Shown: positions 1 to 7,916 of the stretch, piece after piece
Layout of the letters: every line of letters starts with the position of its first letter
Numbering within the stretch: the stretch's first letter is position 1
Assembly (NCBI GenBank): GCA_963705885.1
Contig: OY970120.1
Location: forward strand, 930,001-994,000
Reading direction: 5' to 3'
Length of the DNA stretch: 64,000 bases
Source of the DNA: MFD01275-c22 sp963705885
GTDB taxonomy: Bacteria; Actinomycetota; Actinomycetes; JACCUZ01
Program-made: the position numbers and the translations under genes
Notes under the pieces: model-generated
Told to the model about the DNA's origin: nothing
Seen by the model: only the letters and a program-made list of their open reading frames with translations
The model's database searches: none

Positions 1-1166
1 ACGGCGACGGCACGACCGCGCGCTTCGCGGAGCCGCAGGGGCTGGTCGTCCTGCCCCACGACGTGCGCGCGCGGGTCGGCTACGACCTCGTCGTCGCCGA
101 CACGGCCAACCATGCGCTGCGGGGCGTCCGGCTCGACACCGCCGACGTCCGCACCGTGGCCGGGACGGGTGCGCAGTGGATGCAGGGCGACCCGCTGCCC
201 GCCTCGGGCGACCCGAGCACGCCCCTGTCGTCGCCGTGGGACCTCGCCTGGTCTCCTGCCCTGCGCCAGGTGGTCGTGGCGATGGCAGGCATCCACCAGC
301 TCTGGCTGTTCGACCCGGTGGCCGGGACGCTCTCGGCATGGGCCGGGACCACCAACGAGGGTCTGCTCGACGGGCCGGTCGGGGACGCGTGGTTCGCGCA
401 GCCGTCAGGGCTCGCCGCCGGGGGCGCCGACCGGCTCTGGCTCGCAGACGCCGAGACCTCGTCCCTGCGGCGCGTCGACGATGCTGCCGTGACGACCGTC
501 GTCGGCAGCGGCCTGTTCGACTTCGGCCACGTCGACGGCCCGGCAGCCGCTGCGCTCCTGCAGCACCCGCTGGGCGTGACCGCCCTACCGGACGGCTCGG
601 TCGCGGTGTGCGACACGTACAACGGAGCCGTGCGCCGGTTCGACCCCGCAGCGGGCGAGGTGACCACACTGCTGACCGGTCTCGCGGAGCCCAGCGACGC
701 CGTCCTCGACGGTGAGCACCTTGTCGTCGTGGAGTCCGCCGCCCACCGGCTGACGCGGCTGCGGCTGCCCGACCAGGCCCTCGTCCTGGACGGCGCGGCA
801 CAGCGCACGCATCGTCCCGTCGTCGAGGTCGCGCCGGGCGAGGTCTCGCTCCGGGTGGTGTTCACGCCGCCGTCGGGCCAGAAGCTCGACGAGCGCCACG
901 GCCCGGCGACGCGGCTCGTCGTGACCGCCACCCCGCCGGCCCTGCTGCGGGACGGCGAGGGGACGGGCACCGACCTGGCACGGCGCCTCGTCCTCGACCG
1001 GCACGTCGGCGACGGGGTGCTGCACGTCGCGGCGATGGCCGCGTCCTGCGACGACGACGCGGCGGTGGAGTTCCCGGCCTGCCACGTGCACCAGCAGGAC
1101 TGGGGCGTGCCCGTGCGACTCGTTGAGGGAGCGCCGGCAGCCCTGACGCTGGTCCTCGTCAGTTGA
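1..1166 (+). CDS. NHL-repeat protein, C-terminal part (5' truncated by window)
   Basis: The reading frame is open from base 3, so the start lies upstream of the window; the internal GTG at 63 is not the real start. The visible residues contain repeated NHL-type motifs (GDGTTARFAEPQGL at the edge, then DGPVGDAWFAQPSGLA and DGPAAAALLQHPLGVTALPDGSVAVCDTYNGAVR), which build beta-propeller blades. The last ~120 residues form a separate beta-rich domain without NHL motifs. Actinobacterial proteins of this layout usually carry an N-terminal thioredoxin-like domain, which would lie outside the window. Function is not determinable; a propeller used for protein or ligand binding is the family expectation. 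Confidence 0.8.
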   Translation, partial: GDGTTARFAEPQGLVVLPHDVRARVGYDLVVADTANHALRGVRLDTADVRTVAGTGAQWMQGDPLPASGDPSTPLSSPWDLAWSPALRQVVVAMAGIHQLWLFDPVAGTLSAWAGTTNEGLLDGPVGDAWFAQPSGLAAGGADRLWLADAETSSLRRVDDAAVTTVVGSGLFDFGHVDGPAAAALLQHPLGVTALPDGSVAVCDTYNGAVRRFDPAAGEVTTLLTGLAEPSDAVLDGEHLVVVESAAHRLTRLRLPDQALVLDGAAQRTHRPVVEVAPGEVSLRVVFTPPSGQKLDERHGPATRLVVTATPPALLRDGEGTGTDLARRLVLDRHVGDGVLHVAAMAASCDDDAAVEFPACHVHQQDWGVPVRLVEGAPAALTLVLVS

Positions 1167-1197
1167 GGCTGTCGGTGGCCGGTGCCAGGCTCGAGCC

Positions 1198-1716
1198 GTG
1201 TACGAGACCCCCGACGAGCTGGCCCGGCTCGACGAGCTGCTGACGCGCTCCCTGCGCGGTGCGAGCGAGCACCTGCGCGCGATCGTGACGGAGGGGGAGC
1301 GGACTCTGGACGCCGCGCAGACCGCGACCGTCCTCAGCGGCATGAGGACCCTCTCGGTCGCCACGGTCACCAGGTCCGGAGAGCCGCGCATCAGCGGCGA
1401 GGACGGTCACTTCCTGCACGCGCGATGGGTCTTCACGACCTCCGGGGTCGCGGTCAAGGTGCGCCACCTCCGCGCGCGCCCGGCGGTGTCGGTCGCCCAC
1501 ATCGTCGGGGACGACCTGGGCATCTTCTGCCACGGGCGGGCCGAGTTCCTGGCGCCCGACCACCCGGACTTCCCCGAGATCGAGGAGCATCTCGTGGCCC
1601 ACTACGGGTCGTCGCCGAGCAGCTGGGCCGAGGAGATCGCCTACCTTCGCGTCCAACCGCACTGGATGGTCTCCTACGCCTTCGCCAAGGAGAGGCTGCT
1701 GGCCGAGGCGACCTAG
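1198..1716 (+). CDS. pyridoxamine 5'-phosphate oxidase-like (FMN split-barrel) protein
   Basis: A 172-residue protein with the flavin split-barrel pattern: LSVATVTRSGEPRISGEDGHFLH (strand-turn-strand near residues 50-72) followed by KVRHLRARPAVSVAHIVGDD and a GRAEFL strand. Actinomycetes carry many small PPOX-fold proteins that bind FMN, F420 or haem; which cofactor this one uses cannot be told from sequence. It starts with GTG, has only a weak ribosome site, and its stop overlaps by four bases the convergent small membrane gene that follows. The substrate is unknown. Confidence 0.75.
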   Translation: MYETPDELARLDELLTRSLRGASEHLRAIVTEGERTLDAAQTATVLSGMRTLSVATVTRSGEPRISGEDGHFLHARWVFTTSGVAVKVRHLRARPAVSVAHIVGDDLGIFCHGRAEFLAPDHPDFPEIEEHLVAHYGSSPSSWAEEIAYLRVQPHWMVSYAFAKERLLAEAT

Positions 1717-2045
1717 CGGCCGTCGCGGTCGCGGACCGTGGGCAGCCGCTGCGTCTGCCCGGCGTAGCCCGGCCGGTGCACGTCGTGCTCGTACCACTCG
1801 TCGGTGCGGTCGTCGTACGTCGAGGGGCGCACCCGTCGGGGACGACGCTGTCGGTGCATCACGACCTGCATCACGAGGAGCAGCACTCCTGACCAGATGA
1901 GGATGAGCCCGAGGTCGAGCACGTCGACGTACTTCTCCACCTCGGCCGGCGGGCGGACGGCGAACGCGAGGACGCCGCCGAGGGCCATGAGGACGACGGC
2001 GGTTCCGACAGAGGCCCGGCCGACGGGCGACTGTGGACGTGGCAT
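1713..2045 (-). CDS. two-helix small membrane protein (DUF6458-like hairpin)
   Basis: A 110-residue protein beginning MPRPQSPVGRAS. The start was chosen because GGGAAGG lies about nine bases upstream; a longer frame upstream lacks such a site. Two hydrophobic segments (about residues 10-28, TAVVLMALGGVLAFAV, and 42-60, LGLILIWSGVLLLVMQVVM) flank a short PPAEVEKYVD loop, then an Arg-rich basic stretch and a polar tail. The topology repeats that of the DUF6458 protein encoded just upstream, including the VL/AFAV...V.G.IL pattern, suggesting a diverged tandem duplicate. Role unknown; such proteins are common and uncharacterised in actinomycetes. Confidence 0.7.
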   Translation of the reverse strand: MPRPQSPVGRASVGTAVVLMALGGVLAFAVRPPAEVEKYVDVLDLGLILIWSGVLLLVMQVVMHRQRRPRRVRPSTYDDRTDEWYEHDVHRPGYAGQTQRLPTVRDRDGR

Positions 2046-2093
2046 GTGGTCAACCTTCCCGGCCGGCTCCGTGGACGGGCCGGCACATGGCGA

Positions 2094-2126
2094 GGCCGGC
2101 GCCCCCGTCAACGGGGGGCGCCGGCC
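2094..2126 (-). terminator. GC-rich hairpin terminator after the DUF6458 gene
   Basis: Arms 2094-2108 and 2111-2126 form an almost perfect inverted repeat (GGCCGGCGCCCCCGT against its complement, one extra G) with a two-base loop. It lies 10 bases beyond the stop of the leftward gene at 2136-2354 and before the start of the gene at 2045. No U-tract follows, as is usual in high-GC actinomycetes. Confidence 0.6.
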
Positions 2127-2135
2127 AGGTGCCTG

Positions 2136-2354
2136 CTAGACGCGGTCGTCGTAGACCCTGCGCTCCTCGACGACGTCGCTGCCTCCCCGGCTGCGCGGGC
2201 CCCAGATGAAGGCGGTCATGATCAGTCCGACCAGGCCGACGATCATGAGGATGTAGCCGACGACGGTCAGGTCGAGGCCGCTGACCTCGACGTCCACGGC
2301 GAACGCGAAGATCGCGCCGACGGCGATCAGAAAGATGCTGACCCCGATGCCCAT
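2136..2354 (-). CDS. DUF6458 family small membrane protein
   Basis: A 72-residue protein whose opening MGIGVSIFLIAVGAIFAFAV and following GLDLTVVGYILMIVGLVGLIM are the standard DUF6458 signature: two transmembrane helices separated by a short charged loop. The start at 2354 is fixed by GGGAGGTTCAG directly upstream; the frame extends seven codons further but without a ribosome site. The C-terminus is charged (VVEERRVYDDRV). The family is widespread in actinomycetes and has no known function. Confidence 0.85.
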   Translation of the reverse strand: MGIGVSIFLIAVGAIFAFAVDVEVSGLDLTVVGYILMIVGLVGLIMTAFIWGPRSRGGSDVVEERRVYDDRV

Positions 2355-2495
2355 CTGAACCTCCCGGTTGATCATGCTCCGTCACGTGCAGCGGCGCCTG
2401 ACCGCCTCCCGGGGGGTGTACCCCGGTCGCGCGGCGGCAATCGAGTACCACCCGATCGGATCACGCGCAAACTCCGCAAACCGGACGTGGGCGGC

Positions 2496-4337
2496 TCAGA
2501 AGGCCGCCTCGGGGACCTCCATCAGCGCGTTGTCGACGCCCTCGGCCACGACGCGCTGGGCGCTCAGCAGCGGCAGCGCCTGGCGGGCGAAGAACGCGGC
2601 GGCCGCGACCTTGCCCTGGTAGAACGCCTGGTCACGGCCCGAGGCGCCGGCGTCCAGCGCCGCCTGCGCGACCAGGGCCTGCCGCAGCAGGAGCCACGCG
2701 GTGACCAGGTCGCCGCAGGCCATGAGCAGCCGGGTCGTGTTCTGCCCGACCTTGTAGACGTTGGTCACGTCCTCGCTGGAGGAGGTGAGCGCCCCGACCA
2801 TCGCGCCGACGATGGCCTGGACGTCCTCGAGAGCGGTCGCGAGAAGGTCGCGCTCGGCCTGCAGGGCGCCGTTGCCGTCGTCTGCCTTCGCGAACTCCTG
2901 GATGTCGGTCATGAGCTTGGTCAGTGCCTGACCCTTGTCCCGCACGATCTTGCGGAAGAAGAAGTCCATGCCCTGGATGGCGGTGGTGCCCTCGTACAGC
3001 GTGTCGATCTTGGCGTCACGGATGTACTGCTCGACGGGGTAGTCCTGCAGGTAGCCCGAGCCGCCGAAGGTCTGCAGCGACTGCGACCCGAGCAGCTCGT
3101 AGGACTTCTCCGAGCCGAAGCCCTTCACGATCGGCAGCAGCAGGTCGTTGACCCGCACGGCGAGGTCGTGCGCCTCGCTCTGCTCTCCGGCCGCCTCGGC
3201 CGCGGCGATGTCGTCCTGGACCGTCGCGGTGTAGAGGACCAGGGCCCGCATGCCCTCGGCGTAGGCCTTCTGCAGCATCAGCGACCGGCGGACGTCCGGG
3301 TGGTGCGTGATCGGCACCCGCGGGGCGGTCTTGTCGGTCATCTTCGTGAGGTCCGGTCCCTGCACGCGGGTCTTGGCGTAGTCGAGCGCGTTGAGGTAGC
3401 CGGTCGAGAGCGTCGCGATGGCCTTGGTGCCGACCATCATCCGGGCGTACTCGATCACCTTGAACATCTGCGCGATGCCGTCGTGCACCTCGCCGACCAG
3501 CCAGCCGACCGCCGGCTCGCGCTCGCCGAACGTCAGCTCGCAGGTCGTCGAGGCCTTCAGGCCCATCTTGTGCTCGACGTTGGTGACGTAGGCGCCGTTG
3601 CGCGCGCCGAGCTCGCCGGTCTCCCAGTCGAAGAGGAACTTGGGGACGATGAACAGCGACAGGCCCTTGGTGCCCGGTGCGGCGCCCTCGGGCCGGGCCA
3701 GCACCAGGTGGACGATGTTCTCGGCCATGTCGTGCTCGGCCGAGGTGATGAACCGCTTGACGCCCTCGATGTGCCACGAGCCGTCGTCCTGCTGGACCGC
3801 CTTGGTGCGGCCGGCGCCGACGTCCGAGCCGGCGTCCGGCTCGGTGAGCACCATCGTGGCGCCCCACCGCCGGTCGACCATCTGCCGGGCCATCCGGCGC
3901 TGCTCGTCGGTGCCCAGCCGGTGCAGGACGTGGCCGAAGCTGGCGCCGGAGGCGTACATGTGCACGGCCGGGTTCGCGCCGAGGATCAGCTCGGCCACGG
4001 CCCAGCGCAGGCTCGGGGGCGCGACGGTGCCGCCGAGCTCCTCGGGCAGGTCGAGCCGCCACCACTCGGCGTCCATGTAGGCCTGGAAGGACTTCTTGAA
4101 CCCCTCCGGCATCGTCACCGTCTGCGTCGCGGGGTCGTAGACGGGCGGGTTGCGGTCGGAGTCGAGCAGCGACTCGGCCAGCTCGTGCGTGGCCAGGCGC
4201 TCCACCTCGTCGAGGATGCCGCGCGCGGTGTCCTCGTCGATCTCGGCGTAGGGCCCGGAGCCCAGGATCTTCTGGCGGTCGAAGACCTCGAACAGGTTGA
4301 ACTCGATGTCGCGCAGGTTGCTCTTGTAGTGGCCCAT
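2496..4337 (-). CDS. fadE5: FadE5-like broad-specificity acyl-CoA dehydrogenase
   Basis: The 613-residue length and sequence match mycobacterial FadE5 (MGHYKSNLRDIEFNLFEVF at the N-terminus; MVLTEPDAGSDVGAGRTKAV; GVKRFITSAEHD; NVEHKMGLKAS). This family catalyses FAD-dependent alpha,beta-dehydrogenation of acyl-CoAs in beta-oxidation, passing electrons to ETF. The catalytic-base Glu is in LYEGTTAIQG (about residue 449). Beyond the usual acyl-CoA dehydrogenase fold there is the ~130-residue C-terminal helical extension typical of the 600-residue class. The gene is monocistronic as far as visible. Two operator-like palindromes lie 55-92 bases upstream of the ATG, so fatty-acid or acyl-CoA responsive TetR control is likely. 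Confidence 0.9.
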   Translation of the reverse strand: MGHYKSNLRDIEFNLFEVFDRQKILGSGPYAEIDEDTARGILDEVERLATHELAESLLDSDRNPPVYDPATQTVTMPEGFKKSFQAYMDAEWWRLDLPEELGGTVAPPSLRWAVAELILGANPAVHMYASGASFGHVLHRLGTDEQRRMARQMVDRRWGATMVLTEPDAGSDVGAGRTKAVQQDDGSWHIEGVKRFITSAEHDMAENIVHLVLARPEGAAPGTKGLSLFIVPKFLFDWETGELGARNGAYVTNVEHKMGLKASTTCELTFGEREPAVGWLVGEVHDGIAQMFKVIEYARMMVGTKAIATLSTGYLNALDYAKTRVQGPDLTKMTDKTAPRVPITHHPDVRRSLMLQKAYAEGMRALVLYTATVQDDIAAAEAAGEQSEAHDLAVRVNDLLLPIVKGFGSEKSYELLGSQSLQTFGGSGYLQDYPVEQYIRDAKIDTLYEGTTAIQGMDFFFRKIVRDKGQALTKLMTDIQEFAKADDGNGALQAERDLLATALEDVQAIVGAMVGALTSSSEDVTNVYKVGQNTTRLLMACGDLVTAWLLLRQALVAQAALDAGASGRDQAFYQGKVAAAAFFARQALPLLSAQRVVAEGVDNALMEVPEAAF

Positions 4338-4391
4338 CTCAGGCGGCGTCCTTCCGTACGACGGCGTCCGGGTCGTTGCGCTGTGGCATTC

Positions 4392-4429
4392 CTACCCGCC
4401 AGTAACAACATCATGCTACTCGCCAGTAA
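4392..4429 (-). promoter_or_regulatory. tandem TetR-like operators upstream of fadE5
   Basis: Two 14-bp imperfect palindromes, read on the minus strand as TTACTGGCGAGTAG (4416-4429) and TTACTGGCGGGTAG (4392-4405), are repeated in direct orientation with starts 24 bp apart. Each has the form TTACT-N4-AGTAg expected for a TetR-family dimer. They lie in the only intergenic space upstream of the acyl-CoA dehydrogenase. The regulator is not encoded nearby. Confidence 0.6.
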
Positions 4430-4586
4430 CTTCCGCAAGGGGCCGCGCGGGGTGTTCCACCCGGCACTCCTGACCCGCCGACCGCGCGTGCGCTGGTCGG
4501 CCAGCCACCCGGCGTCGGTCCTGGACGGTCGGCGTCGTCGGTGGCGTGGGGGTGATGCGCGGGGCCAGTGCGTGCGGGCGGGCCGG

Positions 4587-4736
4587 TCAGATGACGTGCA
4601 GCCGGCGGGCGGTGTGCGAGTCGAGCTCGTGCCGGTGCGAGCGGGGCGGGCTCACCGGCCGGTCCTGGCGCACGTCGGAGGCCAGGCGGGCGGCGAGCGC
4701 GATGACGGCGACGAGGGCGAGGACGAGAGCGAACAT
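4587..4736 (-). CDS. 49-residue single-pass membrane protein
   Basis: A short protein starting MFALVLALVAVIALAARLASDVRQ, one N-terminal transmembrane helix followed by a polar, Arg/His-rich tail ending RRLHVI. The start is decided by AAGGAG six bases before the ATG; longer in-frame extensions upstream have no ribosome site and poor composition. No family recognised. Between this gene and the next one (from 4737 to 5035) I see no further coding region. Confidence 0.6.
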   Translation of the reverse strand: MFALVLALVAVIALAARLASDVRQDRPVSPPRSHRHELDSHTARRLHVI

Positions 4737-5035
4737 GGCGGGCTCCTTGAGGCGGTCGCTCCGGAGTGGAGCGTGACACCTCGAGGTTGCGAGCGATTGG
4801 GGGTGCTCGCGCCGGGAGAAGCACCAGGTCTCGGCCAGGCCCGCCATCGCAAACCATCGGGCGGGCAGCACAAGATCGTCCCCAGGCCACACAGTGGAGC
4901 CTGCGCCCCGCGGATGAACCACGCGGTTGAGCGTGCGTGGCATCGGCGATCGAGTGGGGCCTGGTCACTGTGGGGCCGTCTCACGATCTTGGTCCGCGAC
5001 CGGGTGATCACATCGGCCCGCTGGGGCCCCTCGAC

Positions 5036-7804
5036 CTAGTCGGGCAGGGTCATCGCGATGAGCTCGGCCCGCGACGTGACGGCGAGCTTGCTGAACACGT
5101 TGCGCAGGTGGAAGTCGACGGTGCGGGGGCTCACGAACAGCCGTCCTGCGACGTCGCGGTTCGACATGCCCTGCCGGACCAGGCGCGCGACGTTCAGCTC
5201 CTGCGGTGTCAGGTCGGTCGCCGTCGACACGTCGCGGCGGCGCGCCGTCTCTCCGGAGGCACGCAGCTCGGCCGCGGCCCGGTCCGCGAGCGGTGCCGCG
5301 CCGATCTCCTCGAAGGTCTCCAGCGCGGCCCGTAGGTGCGCCCGGGCGTCGACCCGCCGTCGGGCACGACGCAGGAACTCCCCGTACGCGAGCTCGGTGC
5401 GGGCCCGCGCCGGCGGTCGACCCGAGACGCGATGGTGGGTCAGCGCCTGCTCGAAATGCTTCTCGGCCTGCTCGAGGTCGGTCGCGAGCAGGCCGAGGCC
5501 GTGCTCGGCCGCAGCGAGCGCCCAGGAGGCGCCGGTCTGGTCGCCGTACTGCCGGATCTCCTCGGTCCAGTCCCGGGCCACGTCGAGCTGGTCGGCGCGG
5601 ACCGCGGCCTCGATCCGGTCGAGGGCGGCGAAGCGGCGGACCGGCCCGTCGTGGATGTGCTCGAGCAGGTGGAAGGCCGTGGCTGGGTGCCCCCCGGACT
5701 GGCTGGCGACGGCCCTGCCCCAGCGGGCGAAGTCAGCGAGCAGGTGCTCCGCGACACCGACAGGGTTGGCGGCAGCGACCTCCTCCGCCTCCGCGAGGCG
5801 CCGCTCGAACTGGTCGTCGCCGCGGAACGCCGCGACCAGGGCGGCCTCGGCGAGCGGCAGCGCTGCCAGGCCGGGCTGGCCCGACCCCTGAGCGAGCGGC
5901 ATCGCTTCGGACGCGCCGGTCACCAGCGACGTCCACCGGCCGGTGACGAGCTCGATGAGGCCGCGGCGGGTCAGCGCGTACAGCACCATGATGAGCGCGC
6001 CGGTGGCGCGGGCGCGGGTCAGCAGCATGTCGTGGTAGCGGAACGCCAGCTCGTCGTCGCCGACATGGAAGGCCGCGATGCCCAGGTTCGGCAGCAGGTC
6101 CTGGTCGTCGCCCTCGACGAGCTCGGCGCTGGCGAAAGCGCTCCTCAGCGCCGGCGTGGCCTGCGTCCACTCGCCGCGACGCACGTGGTCGAGACCGACG
6201 AGCAGCCCGTAGAAGGAGTGTGCGCGCGGGGGGTCCTCGGGGCCGGGTGGCACGGCAACGGACACCGGGTCGACCTCGAGCTGCGCGTGCGGGTTGAACG
6301 AGGCCAGGGCGGCGGCGAACATCGCCATCTCCCGCGCCCGGTTCGGGTCGTGCGGCGCGACATCGCCTGCTCCCCGCAGCACCAGGGTGATGCCGTCGTG
6401 CACCGACCCGGTGTTCCACTCGATGCGGGCCCGCAACCGGGCGATGTCGGCGCGCAGCAGGGGGTCGGTCACGGACTCGGCGGCGGCGTTGGCCAGCGCT
6501 CGACCGCGGCCGGGCTGGGCTGCCAGCCACGCGGCCCACGCCGCGCCGAGCAGCCGTCGCGCCCCGGCCTCCCGGTCGGCCGACAGCTCTGCGGCGCGCT
6601 CCAGGGCGGCGGATGCCGCCTCGTGCCCGCCGCGCCCACTGGCCCGGTCGGCGGCGGCGTCGAGCGCGGCGACGACGGCCTCGTCGGGCTCGTCGACCGC
6701 GGCGGCCAGGTGCCAGGCGCGGCGGTCGGGATCGCCGGTGGCGTCGAGCGCGTCGGCCAGAGCGCGATGCGCTCGTCGCCGTTCGAGGCTGGTGGCCGCG
6801 CCGTAGACGACGGATCGGACGAGAGGGTGGCGCATCTGGAGCAGCCCGTCGCGGACATGGACGAGGCCGGAGCGTTCGACCAGGTGCTGGGCCTGGTCGT
6901 CGGCGCCGAGGGTCGCGGCGGCCCGCCCGACGGTGCGGGTGTGCCCAGTGTCGTCGGCCGAGGCGACCAGCAGCCACGTCTGCGACGGTTCCGGCAGCCG
7001 GTGGAACCGATCGAGGAACGCGCGCTCGACGCCCTCGGTGATCGGCAGCTGCGCGGGCAGGGGCCGCTCGCCGCGCAGCTGCGCCGGAGTGAGCGCCCCA
7101 GCGACCTCGACGAGGGCGAGCGGGTTACCGCCCGTCTCCCGGACGAGTCGTTCGGCGACGGCCGCTGGCACCGCGGCGCCTGCGGTGTGGTCCAGCAGGT
7201 CCGCGGCGCCGGCCGCGTCGATGCCGCCAAGGACGAGCTCGGGCAGCCCGGAGGAGTCGAAGGCGCGCACGTCGCCGTCGCGCGCCGCGAACAGCAGCGC
7301 CACCCGTTCCGTGTCGAGACGGCGCGCGACGAACTGCAGCGCGGCGGCGGAGGCGTCGTCGAGCCAGTGAGCGTCGTCGACCACCGCGAGCACCGGCTGC
7401 TCCTCGGCGGCCTCGGCCAGCAGGCTCAGCGTCGCAAGGAACACGAGGAACCGGTCGCCCTCGCCATCGGCCTCACCGAACGCCGAGCGCAGCGAGCGCT
7501 GCTGCGGGGCCGGCAGGGCGTCGACGTGGCGCATCGCCGGCCGCAGCAGCCGCTGCAGCGCTGCGAACGCCAGCGGCGACTCGGACTCGATTCCGGAGGT
7601 CCGCAGCACGCGCAGACCGCCGGCGCCCGGGACGTCAGCGGCCGCGTCCGAGGCTTGCTCGGCACGCGCGACCGAGTCCGCGAGCAGGGTCGACTTCCCC
7701 ACGCCGGGCAGGCCGCGCAGCACGAGCGCGCCGCCGTGGCCCCCTGCGGCGCCGGCGAGCAGTGCGGCCAGCCGCGACTGCTCCGTGTCCCGCCCGGCCA
7801 GCAT
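5036..7804 (-). CDS. large ATP-binding LuxR-family (LAL/MalT-like) transcriptional regulator
   Basis: A 922-residue STAND-type regulator. The Walker A motif GLPGVGKST is at residues 31-39 and a Walker B-like LAVVDDAHWLDD near residue 135. A long helical, TPR-like middle follows, and the LuxR helix-turn-helix sits at the extreme C-terminus (LTPQELNVARLVRQGMSNRDVAGRL...PRTVDFHLRNVFSKL). The family couples ATP and ligand binding to DNA binding; the inducer is unknown. It is divergent from the MFS/hydrolase/metallochaperone group starting at 7917, with about 110 bp between, and is the obvious candidate regulator of that group. Confidence 0.88.
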   Translation of the reverse strand: MLAGRDTEQSRLAALLAGAAGGHGGALVLRGLPGVGKSTLLADSVARAEQASDAAADVPGAGGLRVLRTSGIESESPLAFAALQRLLRPAMRHVDALPAPQQRSLRSAFGEADGEGDRFLVFLATLSLLAEAAEEQPVLAVVDDAHWLDDASAAALQFVARRLDTERVALLFAARDGDVRAFDSSGLPELVLGGIDAAGAADLLDHTAGAAVPAAVAERLVRETGGNPLALVEVAGALTPAQLRGERPLPAQLPITEGVERAFLDRFHRLPEPSQTWLLVASADDTGHTRTVGRAAATLGADDQAQHLVERSGLVHVRDGLLQMRHPLVRSVVYGAATSLERRRAHRALADALDATGDPDRRAWHLAAAVDEPDEAVVAALDAAADRASGRGGHEAASAALERAAELSADREAGARRLLGAAWAAWLAAQPGRGRALANAAAESVTDPLLRADIARLRARIEWNTGSVHDGITLVLRGAGDVAPHDPNRAREMAMFAAALASFNPHAQLEVDPVSVAVPPGPEDPPRAHSFYGLLVGLDHVRRGEWTQATPALRSAFASAELVEGDDQDLLPNLGIAAFHVGDDELAFRYHDMLLTRARATGALIMVLYALTRRGLIELVTGRWTSLVTGASEAMPLAQGSGQPGLAALPLAEAALVAAFRGDDQFERRLAEAEEVAAANPVGVAEHLLADFARWGRAVASQSGGHPATAFHLLEHIHDGPVRRFAALDRIEAAVRADQLDVARDWTEEIRQYGDQTGASWALAAAEHGLGLLATDLEQAEKHFEQALTHHRVSGRPPARARTELAYGEFLRRARRRVDARAHLRAALETFEEIGAAPLADRAAAELRASGETARRRDVSTATDLTPQELNVARLVRQGMSNRDVAGRLFVSPRTVDFHLRNVFSKLAVTSRAELIAMTLPD

Positions 7805-7916
7805 CCGGCGAGCGTAGCCAGGCGCCGGGTCGACACCCCGGCTGTTTCACCGGCGCGACCAGACACAGCCGCGAACAGGCTCACCTCCGACACGGCACCC
7901 CCACGAAGGAGTCCTG

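Noticed and set aside
2046..5039. Very long open frame (about 1000 codons) antisense to fadE5
   Set aside because: It is the mirror of the high-GC3 acyl-CoA dehydrogenase; the translation is low-complexity Arg/Gly/Val/Asp with no family motifs. Similar giant antisense frames at 5336-9505, 35380-38940 and 40966-43278 were rejected for the same reason.
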